Assembly (NCBI GenBank): GCA_029265615.1
Contig: JAJUIB010000011.1
Location: forward strand, 42,410 to 106,409
Length of the DNA: 64,000 nt
From: Spirochaetota bacterium
GTDB taxonomy: Bacteria > Spirochaetota > Spirochaetia > Treponematales > Rectinemataceae
Direction of reading: 5' to 3'
In this document: piece after piece, positions 25,867-34,620 of the stretch
Numbering within the stretch: position 1 is the first letter of the stretch
Layout: each line of letters opens with the position of its first letter
Position numbers and translations under genes: made by a program
Notes under the pieces: model-generated
What the model saw: the letters and a program-made list of their open reading frames with translations, nothing else
The model's database searches: none
Told to the model about the DNA's origin: nothing

Positions 25867-26712
25867 ATGACCGAACACTCGAGACTTCGTCGCGTACTCC
25901 CCCACATTTGGTTGTGGCTTGCAATCGCGGTGATCGTCTTTCCTATCTTCCTCGTCTTCGTTGCCTCCACCCACACCAATGCAGACATACTCGCCGCACC
26001 GATGCCGCTTAAGCCCGGACCCCACTTTTTTGAGAACTACCGCCGCGCGCTCATCGAGGGCTCCGCAAACCTCGGCGCCTCCGCCTGGACCATGATGAAA
26101 AACTCGCTCATCATGGCCCTCGGCATCGCCGTCGGGAAAATCGTGGTCTCTCTCCTTGCAGCCTATGCGATCGTCTTCTTCAAATTCCCCGGGCGGAGCT
26201 TCTGCTTCTGGGCAATATTCATCACGCTCATGCTCCCCGTCGAAGTGCGCATCATGCCGACGTATAAGGTCATTTCGGACCTCGGCATGCTCAACAGCTA
26301 CGCGGGTCTCATTCTACCGATGATTGTCTCGGCCACGGCGGTCTTCCTCTTCCGCCAGTTCTTCATGTCCGTGCCGCGGGAAATCGCCGAGGCCTCGCAG
26401 ATCGACGGCGCAAGCCCCATGGCGTTTTTTACGGAAATTCTTGTGCCGATGACGCGCACGCCAATCGCCGCGATGTTTGTCATCCAGTTTATATACGGCT
26501 GGAACCAGTACCTCTGGCCGCTCCTCATCACGACAAAGGAGAAGTATTACACCCTGCTCATCGGCATCAATCGCATGCTCGCCGGCGCCGACGTCCTTAT
26601 CGAGTGGCAAATCGTCATGGCGACGACGCTCCTTGCGATGCTACCGCCGGTCATCGTTGTCGTGCTCATGCAGAAACAGTTCGTCGCCGGCATGACCGAT
26701 ACGGAAAAATGA
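25867..26712 (+). CDS. ugpE: ABC transporter permease, UgpE type
   Basis: 281 residues, about six membrane helices starting WLWLAIAVIVFPIFLVFVAS. EAA loop EIAEASQIDGASPMAFF. It lies 10 bp after ugpA with an ACTAGGAGCGCGGCC ribosome site. No ugpC-type ATPase follows; the next gene is a small unrelated protein, so the ATPase must be encoded elsewhere, possibly a shared MsmX/UgpC-type subunit. Confidence 0.92.
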   Translation: MTEHSRLRRVLPHIWLWLAIAVIVFPIFLVFVASTHTNADILAAPMPLKPGPHFFENYRRALIEGSANLGASAWTMMKNSLIMALGIAVGKIVVSLLAAYAIVFFKFPGRSFCFWAIFITLMLPVEVRIMPTYKVISDLGMLNSYAGLILPMIVSATAVFLFRQFFMSVPREIAEASQIDGASPMAFFTEILVPMTRTPIAAMFVIQFIYGWNQYLWPLLITTKEKYYTLLIGINRMLAGADVLIEWQIVMATTLLAMLPPVIVVVLMQKQFVAGMTDTEK

Positions 26713-26799
26713 GCCTGACGCGGTGCCACTTGTGCGCTATGTTCGATCAGCGGGACCCGCTTGCGTGTCCCCACGTCGCCTAAGACCAAAGGAGTCACC

Positions 26800-27114
26800 A
26801 TGGCCCGCAGTAAGCGCTTCCCGACGGCGGTAGTTGCCGCTGTCCTCGTCACGCTCCTCTTCGTCGCCCTCAATCCAGGGCAGGAGGATTTTAAGAATTG
26901 GTACCAGGCGCGGGCCGCCGCATCCGTGAAAAAACAGGTTCAGGGCACGGTCGGCAACCTTGTCGCCGGAATTTCAAAAGGGGCCGCGGGAATCGCCGCA
27001 AGCGCCTCCTTCAGGCGCCATAATCTTCTGGTCGCCAGCGTGTATAGCCGGGGGGGCGACACGGTGGCCGAGTCCTACCTCGGCATCGCAAAGCTCTTCA
27101 TCAAGCTCAAATAA
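26800..27114 (+). CDS. Small membrane-anchored protein, possibly DUF4359-like
   Basis: 104 residues. An N-terminal membrane segment (residues about 8-24, TAVVAAVLVTLLFVALNPG) is followed by a small soluble domain. The pattern NPGQEDFKNWYQ...RHNLLVASVYS...YLGIAKLF resembles the short DUF4359 family (an NPxxxxF/Y motif after the helix and an RxNxLxxSxYS strand), as far as I can judge by eye. The function is unknown. ATG 26800 has the ribosome site AAAGGAGTCACC. It stands alone 87 bp after ugpE and could be the last gene of that transcript. Confidence 0.7.
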   Translation: MARSKRFPTAVVAAVLVTLLFVALNPGQEDFKNWYQARAAASVKKQVQGTVGNLVAGISKGAAGIAASASFRRHNLLVASVYSRGGDTVAESYLGIAKLFIKLK

Positions 27115-27128
27115 CGCGTAGCTCGAGG

Positions 27129-27172
27129 CCTATTCACGAGCGCCGCGGTTTCACGTGTCGCTCGTGAATAGG
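27129..27172 (+). terminator. Long inverted repeat after the small membrane protein gene
   Basis: Perfect 14-bp arms CCTATTCACGAGCG / CGCTCGTGAATAGG with a 16-base loop. A T-run follows only about 16 bases later, so it may be a terminator or a protein-binding site. Confidence 0.5.
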
Positions 27173-27213
27173 GCTTAAATGGTGCAATTTTTCACTATTT
27201 TCACATATTCAGC

Positions 27214-27249
27214 ATGCAATGCGTCCTAGCGCAACCGAGGGCATTGCAT
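27214..27249. repeat. Inverted repeat in the leader of the antiporter gene
   Basis: 9-bp arms ATGCAATGC / GCATTGCAT separated by 18 bases, in an AT-rich part of the gap before the antiporter gene. Either an operator or a stem in the 5' leader is possible. Confidence 0.4.
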
Positions 27250-27345
27250 AAGGCCTAGTTTTCACAGCATACTCAATCCCGCCATCTCCATCCACACGGA
27301 GTCCCGCCCAGGTCGACGAGACCCCGCTTCGTGAGGTTAGCCTGC

Positions 27346-29532
27346 ATGAACACGCCTAGGTCCTTCGGTAAGCGCGGTGCGGCGCTTCTCTTCTTCGCGC
27401 TCCTTCCCTTTGCCGCTTGTTTTGCCGAAACGGAAGGTATCACCGGCGAAATGACCTCCCTTGTCATCCAGCTTGGCCTCATCATCATCGCCGCGCATAT
27501 CGGCGGCCGCGTGGCGCACCGCCTTGGTCTGCCCTCGGTCCTCGGCGAACTCGGCGCCGGCATTCTGCTTTCGCACAGCCTCCTCGGCGGCATTGCGCTT
27601 CCGGGCTTTCCCGCAGGTCTTTTTCCGCCCGCCGCTTCCGGCTTTGCGGTCTCGACGGAGCTCTACGGTTTTGCCACTTTCGCGTCGATCATTCTTCTGT
27701 TCATGTCGGGACTTGAAACCGACATCGGTCTTTTCAAGCGCTACGCGGCGGCAGGACTCGCGGTCGGCTTGGGCGGCGTCGCCGCATCGTTCGGGCTCGG
27801 CGCCCTTTCGGGCGTTATCGCTTTTGGCTGGAGCTGGCTGGATCCTCGCACCCTCTTCCTCGGCATTCTGGGTACAGCCACGAGCGTGGGGATTACCGCC
27901 CGCATACTCTCCGACCAGCGCAAAATGGACAGCCCCGAAGGCACGACGATTCTCGCCGCCGCAGTCATCGATGATGTCCTCGGCATCATCTGCCTTGCGA
28001 TTGTTCTCGGCATCTCGAGTGTCCTTGCATCAGGCTCAGGCTCGGTGAACTGGGGGAAAATCGCCGGCATTGCGGGCAAGGCCTTTGGCATCTGGGCCTT
28101 TTTCACCGTGCTCGGCCTCGTCTTCGCCAAGCGCATCGCACGCCTCCTCAAGGTGTTTCGCACGCCCGAGGCCTTTGCAGTGCTTGCGCTAGGCCTCGCC
28201 CTCCTGCTTGCGGGATTCTTCGAGACCGAGGGCCTTGCGATGATCATCGGCGCCTACATCATGGGGCTTTCCCTCTCGGGAACCGACCTCAAGTTTGCGA
28301 TCCGCGAGAAACTCCAGCCGCTCTACATGTTCCTCGTGCCGGTCTTTTTCGCGGTCATGGGCATGCTCGTCGATCTTCGCGAACTCGCCTCTCCTTCGGT
28401 CCTTGCATTCGGCGCCATCTATACACTCATCGCATTTGTATCCAAAATCGCAGGCTGCGCGCTGCCGAGCTTCTTTTTCGGCTTCAATCCCCTGGGTGCA
28501 TTGCGCATCGGCGTAGGTATGGTGCCGCGGGGCGAAGTCGCGCTCATCATCGCGGGCATAGGCATTTCGGGTGGGTTCCTCGATAAGAAACTCTTTGGCG
28601 TCGTCATCCTCATGACGCTCATCACCACCGTCATCCCGCCGCCCCTTCTCAAGGCGCTTCTCAAACGTGAGGAGGCGGGTACCAAAAAAGAAGGCGCCAA
28701 AACGGAAACGGTCAGCCTCGAGATTCCGATGGGAGACCCCGCGCTCACCGAGATGGCCATAGAATCGATGGCCGGTCTCCTTAAGCGCGAAGGCTTTTTC
28801 GTGCACTTCACCGACCCTGAATCGGATCTCTACGTCGCGGCGCGGGAGGATTCGCGCATCAGCCTCAGGGCTGTCGGGAGCGGCGTCTGCCTCGAATCGC
28901 GCGCTTCCGATGCCGCGCTTGCAAAGGCGGTCGCCCACGAAACACTGGTCGAACTCGAGCATGCGTTCAAGCGCGCAAGCGAAGGCCTCGGAACAAAACG
29001 ACTCACCCAGGACATCATCAGCGCCTCGACAGGCCTCGAAAAAACGCAGGACGAGGCGGAAGGCAAAAAGCTCATCGATGCATCTTGCGTCGCTCTCGGC
29101 CTTCACGCCAAAAGCCGCGAGGACGCCATCCGACAACTCGTAAAGCTACTTGTCAAGGCGCAAAAAGTCGAACGCGAGGACGAGGCGGTAAAGGACATCC
29201 TCGAGCGCGAGGCGAAAGGCCCCACCGGTCTTGAGCGCGGCATCGCCTTCCCCCACGGACGAAGCGATGCCGTCGCGGAGCCAGTTGCCGCGCTCGGCGT
29301 CTTTAGCGAGGGCATCGACTTCGGAGCTCCCGACGGCCAGCCTGCGAAAGTCGTCGTCTTGCTCCTTTCGCCCAAGGCCGGGGAAGTGCCGCACTTGCGT
29401 CTCATGGCGAATCTCGCCCAGGCGCTCACCCGCGAGGGAGCGCTCGACGGCCTCATGCTTGCTCACAAGCCCGAAGAGGCCGCCGCGGTGTTCGTAGGCG
29501 CGCGAGGCGGCGCATTCGGCAAACGACGTTAA
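27346..29532 (+). CDS. Kef/NapA-type cation:proton antiporter fused to a PTS EIIA-like domain
   Basis: 728 residues. A signal-like first helix is followed by a CPA2 antiporter membrane domain (about residues 35-435): LGLPSVLGELGAGILLSHSLLGG, FMSGLETDIGLFKRY, TATSVGITARIL and AVIDDVLGIICLAIVLG, the last with the paired acidic residues of the ion site. A linker domain (about 460-570) precedes a PTS EIIA type-2-like domain (about 580-715) with the active-site histidine in GIAFPHGRSDAV (about 637). It would exchange K+ or Na+ for H+. The EIIA part suggests control by phosphorylation from HPr/EI or an EI-Ntr chain; no PTS gene is in the window. ATG 27346 has GTGAGG upstream. Confidence 0.88.
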   Translation: MNTPRSFGKRGAALLFFALLPFAACFAETEGITGEMTSLVIQLGLIIIAAHIGGRVAHRLGLPSVLGELGAGILLSHSLLGGIALPGFPAGLFPPAASGFAVSTELYGFATFASIILLFMSGLETDIGLFKRYAAAGLAVGLGGVAASFGLGALSGVIAFGWSWLDPRTLFLGILGTATSVGITARILSDQRKMDSPEGTTILAAAVIDDVLGIICLAIVLGISSVLASGSGSVNWGKIAGIAGKAFGIWAFFTVLGLVFAKRIARLLKVFRTPEAFAVLALGLALLLAGFFETEGLAMIIGAYIMGLSLSGTDLKFAIREKLQPLYMFLVPVFFAVMGMLVDLRELASPSVLAFGAIYTLIAFVSKIAGCALPSFFFGFNPLGALRIGVGMVPRGEVALIIAGIGISGGFLDKKLFGVVILMTLITTVIPPPLLKALLKREEAGTKKEGAKTETVSLEIPMGDPALTEMAIESMAGLLKREGFFVHFTDPESDLYVAAREDSRISLRAVGSGVCLESRASDAALAKAVAHETLVELEHAFKRASEGLGTKRLTQDIISASTGLEKTQDEAEGKKLIDASCVALGLHAKSREDAIRQLVKLLVKAQKVEREDEAVKDILEREAKGPTGLERGIAFPHGRSDAVAEPVAALGVFSEGIDFGAPDGQPAKVVVLLLSPKAGEVPHLRLMANLAQALTREGALDGLMLAHKPEEAAAVFVGARGGAFGKRR

Positions 29533-29540
29533 ACGATGAA

Positions 29541-29574
29541 AAAGGGGGCGCCGGACTCATCAGGCGCCCCCTTT
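29541..29574. terminator. Bidirectional terminator between the antiporter and BMP lipoprotein genes
   Basis: Perfect 12-bp stem AAAGGGGGCGCC / GGCGCCCCCTTT with a 10-base loop. The A-run before it and the T-rich ATTTTA after it serve both strands. Confidence 0.8.
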
Positions 29575-29604
29575 GCGCATTTTATAGGTGCCGCGACAGC
29601 GCCT

Positions 29605-30828
29605 CTACTTAAGCCCCGCAATGAAAGCGGCCGCAGCCTCGGGAGTTTCGGGCACCTTGATCTCGCCCCTCACGATCTTCGCTGAAAGCTCGTCGAGCCG
29701 TGCGACATAGGGCGCAAGGGAGCGTTCGTTGTGTTCGTTCCGCGCGAGGGCGACGCCGCCGTCAGCCAGCGAATAGACACGGTAGCCCCCCTCTACCGCA
29801 CCCCGCTCAACAAACTCCTTTGCCGTGAGAAAGACCGCCCGGTCCACGCGCTTCAGCATCGAACTCACGATCCGAGAACCGGTTTCCCGCGCATGGGGAT
29901 CGCCCGCCTTGGCGAAATAGGCAAGCGCCTGATCCGAATCGACACCGATCGCCAGCTTGCCCGCCTCGCGCGCGGCCTCGAAGAGGCCGGCGCCCGAACC
30001 GCCCGCGGCGTGGTAGACCACCTCCGCGCCCGTTGAGTACATCAGCTCGGCAATCGCCTTCGCGGTTTTCGGATCGGCGAAGGCGGAACCGTCTTTGCCG
30101 ACATACTGCACAAGGATGCGCCCCGGCTCGCGGAAGGCCAAAGCGGCGTAGGCGGCGCCGGCGGCGAACCCCGACTGAAAGCGCCGTATGAGCGGCGTAT
30201 CCATCCCGCCGATGAAACCCACTTTCGCCCGGGGGTTGCCGCTCGCCGCGTAGCCCGCAAGCGCACCGGCGAGAAAGGATCCCTCGTGCTCGGCGAAGGA
30301 AACCGCCGTGACATTCGAAGCGGAGGAAAGATCGGGGATCGAGCCATCTATAAGGACAAAGTGCGTATTCGGGTGTTCCCGCGCCACACGGGCGACTGAA
30401 TCGGCGAACAAAAAACCGACCGCATAGACAAGGCGGCATCCATCCTCGGCAAGGACGCTTAAGAGTTGGGCCCGGTCACGCCCTTCGAGCTTTGAGGAAA
30501 GACAGCGCGCCTCAAACCGCGAGCCATAATCCGGCGCGCCCGGCTCTCCGACAATTCTGCCGCCAAGCTCGCGGGCCGCCTCGACAAGGCCGGCGTAGGC
30601 TGAATCGTTGAAGGCGCCGTCGCCGCGCCCACCCACGTCAAACACGAGGCCGATCTTGGGCGGCCCCGATCGCGCGGCGGCCTCCTGAGTCTCGCCAGCA
30701 CGTGCGCCGGCTTGCTCCTGGCCCCGCGCGGCACAACCGGCGAAAATGAGCACCAGGATAGCCGCCATCACCCAGAAAGCCGGGCGCATTCCCTGCACAG
30801 TCCGCCGCGGAGTAAGGCGCGTTTTCAT
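29605..30828 (-). CDS. BMP-family nucleoside-binding lipoprotein (last gene of the transporter operon)
   Basis: 407 residues from ATG 30828 (AAGGAGG site upstream; ATG 30855 is a weaker alternative). Lipoprotein signal with lipobox IFAGC, lipidated Cys32, followed by a low-complexity linker. The BMP/PnrA fold is recognised by KIGLVFDVGGRGDGAFNDSAYAGL, EHEGSFLAGALAGYAA, KVGFIGGMDTPLIRRFQSGF and YHAAGGSGAGLF. It binds a purine nucleoside or related ligand outside the membrane. It is paralogous to the non-lipidated BMP protein at the other end of the operon (34621-35625), and the two differ a good deal. Confidence 0.88.
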   Translation of the reverse strand: MKTRLTPRRTVQGMRPAFWVMAAILVLIFAGCAARGQEQAGARAGETQEAAARSGPPKIGLVFDVGGRGDGAFNDSAYAGLVEAARELGGRIVGEPGAPDYGSRFEARCLSSKLEGRDRAQLLSVLAEDGCRLVYAVGFLFADSVARVAREHPNTHFVLIDGSIPDLSSASNVTAVSFAEHEGSFLAGALAGYAASGNPRAKVGFIGGMDTPLIRRFQSGFAAGAAYAALAFREPGRILVQYVGKDGSAFADPKTAKAIAELMYSTGAEVVYHAAGGSGAGLFEAAREAGKLAIGVDSDQALAYFAKAGDPHARETGSRIVSSMLKRVDRAVFLTAKEFVERGAVEGGYRVYSLADGGVALARNEHNERSLAPYVARLDELSAKIVRGEIKVPETPEAAAAFIAGLK

Positions 30829-30861
30829 CGGAAGGAGCCTCCTTGTATCAGGCATGACGCT

Positions 30862-31809
30862 TTAGCGCTTCCCGGCGTCGTATATCTCGCCTGCGGCCTT
30901 AGGGCCCACCGACTTCCCCGCGAACACAAGGAGCGCGATAATCGTAAGCGCATAGGGAAGCAGGTAGAAAAACTCCGAGGGGATGCCGACGAGAAAGGGG
31001 ATATCCTTGGCATAGAGCGAGAGCGCCTGCGCCAAACCGAAGAAGATGCCTGCGCCGAGAACGCCGAAGGGGTTCCACTTGCCGAAAATGAGACAGGCCA
31101 TTGCAATGAAGCCCGAACCGTGAATGGAACCGGCGGTGTACTGGATGTCCTGCGTGAGGACAAGCGCGCTCCCTGCGAGCCCTGCGAAGGCGCCGGACAC
31201 GAGGACGCCGATGTACCGCATGGCGAGCACGTCGATGCCCATCGATGCAGCAGCCTGTGGATGCTCGCCGCAGGCGCGGAGCCTGAGGCCGAAAGGCGTC
31301 TTGAACACGACAAACCAAGCAACGAGGACAAGCGCGATCGCAATGTAGAAGGGCGGCGACGCGTTGACAAAGAAGAGCGGACCGACAAGGGGGATCGAAG
31401 CCAGGCCGGGAACGGTCACCTTGACAAGGCCGCGGGTGAAGGCGGCGGTCCGCTGCTGATGAAAGAAAATCTGTGCGAGATAGACCGTGAGCCCGCCCGC
31501 GAGGATGTTGAGCGCCGTGCCCGAGATCACTTGGTTTGCCTTGAGGTTGATACTTGTAAACGCGTGGAGTGCCGAAAAAACGACACCCGCACAGAGGCCT
31601 GCAAGCAGGCCCCAGTAACCCGCGGCGGGGGTGAGCGGCTCGAGCACAACCGTCACCGAAGCGGCAGTGAAGCCGCCGACCATCATAATACCCTCGAGCG
31701 CTATGTTCACGATGCCCGAGCGCTCAGAAAAGAGCCCGCCGAGCGCCGCGATGACGAGCGGCGCGGAATAGGCAAAGGCGATCGGCACCATGGAGTAAAA
31801 GATGTTCAT
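30862..31809 (-). CDS. Nucleoside ABC transporter permease 2 (NupQ/YufQ type)
   Basis: 315 residues, about 8-9 membrane helices. PLVIAALGGLFSERSGIVNIALEG is the typical N-terminal signature of the YufQ-like permease, and GEHPQAAASMGIDV matches its ATPase-docking loop. Its ATG overlaps the stop of the other permease (ATGA). It forms the channel with the preceding permease, using the ATPase at 32908 and either BMP protein. Confidence 0.92.
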   Translation of the reverse strand: MNIFYSMVPIAFAYSAPLVIAALGGLFSERSGIVNIALEGIMMVGGFTAASVTVVLEPLTPAAGYWGLLAGLCAGVVFSALHAFTSINLKANQVISGTALNILAGGLTVYLAQIFFHQQRTAAFTRGLVKVTVPGLASIPLVGPLFFVNASPPFYIAIALVLVAWFVVFKTPFGLRLRACGEHPQAAASMGIDVLAMRYIGVLVSGAFAGLAGSALVLTQDIQYTAGSIHGSGFIAMACLIFGKWNPFGVLGAGIFFGLAQALSLYAKDIPFLVGIPSEFFYLLPYALTIIALLVFAGKSVGPKAAGEIYDAGKR

Positions 31810-32903
31810 ACGCCGGCCTCCTCGCCGAGCGCCTCGATCTTTTGCTTGCGTAGTTTCGAAATGAGGGTCTCGATGCCGAGGCTCATCGCGATGAAAAGCA
31901 CAATCGAAGCCTGGATGATGCTCGCTATCTCCTTGGGCACCCCTTGGGACTGCATGAGGGGCTGCGCCGCCTTGAGCATGCCGAAGAGTAGTGCCGAAAA
32001 GAATACGCCAAACGCACCGTTGCCGCCGACAAGGGCAACCGCGATGCCGTCCATGCCATAGCCTTCGGCCCCGGGGAGGAAGCGGCCGTAGTTGAAGGTT
32101 CCGGTCGTGAGCACCGCCCCCGCGAGCCCGGCGAAGCCCCCCGCGATCGCCATAGAGAGCACCATGTTCCGCTCGACCCTCATGCCAGCGTAGCGCGCGC
32201 CATCCTTGTTGAAGCCGACCGCGCGTAAGCTGTAGCCGAAGGTCGTCTTTTCGATGACAAACCAGAACAGTAACACGGAGAGGAGAACGGGCACAAAGCC
32301 CCAGTTGAGCCGGGACCCGTTTGTCAAGGCCGAAAGCGCGTCATCCTTGAGGAGAGCCGTCGCCGGGAAAAGCGCGGTCTTGATCCGGTCCTTGCTCCCG
32401 AAGACGTAGAGCACCATCCAGTTGTTGAGAAACAGCGCGAGGTAGTTCATCATGATCGTGATAACCACCTCGTGGATGTTGAAGCGCGCCTTGAGGAAAC
32501 CAGGGATCGCACCCCAGAGCCCTCCGACGACCGCGGCCGCCAGAAGCACGAGGAGCACATGGATTACGGGCGGGGCCTCCACCCAAAGCGCGACCGCCGT
32601 GGCGGCGACCGATCCTGCGATGAGCTGCCCCTCGGCGCCAATGTTGAAGAGGCCCGTCCGGAAGGCGAAGGCCACCGAGAGGCCCGAGAGCATAATCGGC
32701 ATCGATTGGATAATGAATTCGCCGATGTAACGGGGGTTGAAGCTCCCCGCCTTAAGGTTCACGCCCGTCGCGCCCTGGAACATGGCGAGGAACATCGCGC
32801 CGGGGTTCCGCCCCGTCACGATAAGGACGAGGGCGCCGAGCGCGAAGCCGAGGAGGATCGCGACAAGGGGGACGAGGAGTCTCGTTGTATTCCGCTTGGA
32901 CAT
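31806..32903 (-). CDS. Nucleoside ABC transporter permease 1 (NupP/YufP type)
   Basis: 365 residues, about 9-10 membrane helices. MPIMLSGLSVAFAFRTGLFNIGAEGQ is the signature of this permease family (shown here split: LSGLSVAFAFRTGLFNIG then AEGQ), and AVGFNKDGARYAGM is the coupling loop. It follows the ATPase gene by 4 bp and overlaps the second permease by 4 bp, so the three are translated together. Confidence 0.92.
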   Translation of the reverse strand: MSKRNTTRLLVPLVAILLGFALGALVLIVTGRNPGAMFLAMFQGATGVNLKAGSFNPRYIGEFIIQSMPIMLSGLSVAFAFRTGLFNIGAEGQLIAGSVAATAVALWVEAPPVIHVLLVLLAAAVVGGLWGAIPGFLKARFNIHEVVITIMMNYLALFLNNWMVLYVFGSKDRIKTALFPATALLKDDALSALTNGSRLNWGFVPVLLSVLLFWFVIEKTTFGYSLRAVGFNKDGARYAGMRVERNMVLSMAIAGGFAGLAGAVLTTGTFNYGRFLPGAEGYGMDGIAVALVGGNGAFGVFFSALLFGMLKAAQPLMQSQGVPKEIASIIQASIVLFIAMSLGIETLISKLRKQKIEALGEEAGV

Positions 32904-32907
32904 GGTC

Positions 32908-34428
32908 TTACGCCACCTTGTTGGTCGAGCCCGACATGAGGAGTCCTAGCTCGTTCTCGTTCGTAGCCTTTGCGTCAAGGACGCCCACGATGCGACCGCC
33001 GTAAATCACCGCGATCCGATCCGAAAGGTCGAGGATCTCGTCGAGTTCAAGCGAAACGAGGAGAATAGCCTTGCCCTTATCCCGCTCCGCGACGAGCCGC
33101 TTGTGGATGTACTCGATGGCGCCGACATCGAGACCCCGCGTCGGTTGGGCGACCACGAGGGCGGCGGGAGACCTGTCGATTTCGCGCGCGACGATGGCCT
33201 TTTGCTGGTTGCCGCCCGACATCGAGCGTGTCGGTGTCGCCCCGCCTTGGCCGCAACGGACGTCGAACTCCCCGATAAGCTTCTTGGCCTGCGCGCCGAT
33301 GGCCCGCGTATCGAGCACGCCCGCACGCGCATAGGGCCTGCGCATGTAGTCATGTACAACGAAATTTTCGTCGAGCCGGAAATCGAGTATGAGGCCGTGC
33401 TTGTGGCGATCCTCAGGGATATGACCGAGCCCCAGGTCGAGACGGCGCTTAACCGGCAGGTGCGCGATGTCCCGACCGCCGAGGAGAATCCGCCCCGACT
33501 CGACGGGCTGAAGCCCCGTGATTGCTTTGACGAGTTCGGTTTGGCCGTTTCCATCGATGCCGCAGAGCCCAAGTATCTCGCCCGCGCGCACCTCGAGGTT
33601 CACATCCTTGACGCCGAGAAGCCCTTTCGCGTTTTTTACGTTGAGCCCCTCGAGTTTAAGCACCACGTCGCCGGGTGCGGCGGGGCCTTTTTCGACATGG
33701 AAGTTTACCTCGCGGCCGACCATCATCTCCGCCATTTTTTCCTCGGAGGTCTCGGCGACAGGCACCGTGCCGATGAGTCTGCCACGCCTTAAGACCGTGC
33801 AGGTGTCGGCGACCGCCTTGATCTCCTTAAGCTTGTGCGTGATAAGGAGAACCGTCTTCCCTTCGCCGACAAGGCGTCGCATGATCCCCATGAGTTCGTG
33901 GATCTCCTGCGGCGTGAGCACGGCAGTCGGCTCGTCGAATATGAGGATATCCGCATCGCGGTAGAGCATCTTGAGGATCTCGACGCGTTGTTGCATGCCG
34001 ACCGAAATGTCTTCGATCTTGGCGCGCGGATCGACGTTGAGCCCATAGAGCTGCGAGAGTTCCTCGACCCGTTTTTCCGCCTTTCGGGTGTCGACGACAA
34101 GGCCCTTACGCGGCTCGAGGCCGAGTATGATGTTCTCCGTGACGGTGAAATTGTGCACGAGCTTAAAATGCTGGTGCACCATGCCGATGCCGAGCCCGTT
34201 CGCGACGTTCGGATCAGTGATCCGGACCTCCTTGCCCCGCACCTTGATCGTACCCGCATCGGGTTGGTACAGGCCAAAGAGAATGCTCATCAGCGTCGAC
34301 TTGCCCGCGCCGTTCTCGCCGAGAAGGGCATGGATGGAGCCCTCCTCGACCTGGAGCGTCACATGGTCGTTGGCGCGGATGCCCGGGAATGATTTGTCGA
34401 TGTCGAGCATCTCGATGACAAATGCCAC
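32908..34428 (-). CDS. Nucleoside ABC transporter ATPase with two nucleotide-binding domains (NupO/YufO type)
   Basis: 506 residues. The first domain has Walker A GENGAGKST (about 37-45), Q-loop MVHQHFK, signature ISVGMQQRVEIL and Walker B ILIFDEPTAVLTP. The second domain is degenerate: GIDGNGQTE in place of Walker A, signature MSGGNQQKA and LVVAQPTRGLDVG. This asymmetry is normal for sugar/nucleoside importers of the RbsA/YufO type. ATG 34428 follows AGGAGGCCCTCGTGGC. It lies downstream of the soluble BMP gene and two hairpins. Confidence 0.94.
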   Translation of the reverse strand: MAFVIEMLDIDKSFPGIRANDHVTLQVEEGSIHALLGENGAGKSTLMSILFGLYQPDAGTIKVRGKEVRITDPNVANGLGIGMVHQHFKLVHNFTVTENIILGLEPRKGLVVDTRKAEKRVEELSQLYGLNVDPRAKIEDISVGMQQRVEILKMLYRDADILIFDEPTAVLTPQEIHELMGIMRRLVGEGKTVLLITHKLKEIKAVADTCTVLRRGRLIGTVPVAETSEEKMAEMMVGREVNFHVEKGPAAPGDVVLKLEGLNVKNAKGLLGVKDVNLEVRAGEILGLCGIDGNGQTELVKAITGLQPVESGRILLGGRDIAHLPVKRRLDLGLGHIPEDRHKHGLILDFRLDENFVVHDYMRRPYARAGVLDTRAIGAQAKKLIGEFDVRCGQGGATPTRSMSGGNQQKAIVAREIDRSPAALVVAQPTRGLDVGAIEYIHKRLVAERDKGKAILLVSLELDEILDLSDRIAVIYGGRIVGVLDAKATNENELGLLMSGSTNKVA

Positions 34429-34504
34429 GAGGGCCTCCTACTCACGTGTGGGATCTCTCTGCGAAGGTTTGACGCCGCTCCCGATGAAGGGAAACGGCGC
34501 CCCC

Positions 34505-34569
34505 GGCGTGCGGCGAAGGAATCGCCGCACGCCGAAAAGCGAGCCCCCGGTCCGGAACCGGGGGCTCGC
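34505..34569 (-). terminator. Two tandem hairpins between the BMP gene and the ATPase gene
   Basis: Hairpin 1: 12-bp perfect stem GGCGTGCGGCGA / TCGCCGCACGCC (34505-34533, 5-base loop). Hairpin 2: 13-bp perfect stem GCGAGCCCCCGGT / ACCGGGGGCTCGC (34539-34569, 5-base loop). On the minus strand they follow the BMP stop codon. They probably stop most transcripts or stabilise the BMP mRNA, so binding protein outnumbers transporter. Confidence 0.75.
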
Positions 34570-34620
34570 CGCACCCGAGAAGGGCGCTAAACCCGGCCGC
34601 GCTGGGGCCGGCGACAGACA

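Noticed and set aside
30712..32061. 449-codon open frame on the plus strand across the BMP and permease genes
   Set aside because: The opposite strand holds recognisable BMP and permease proteins; this frame has extreme Arg/Glu/His content and no motif.
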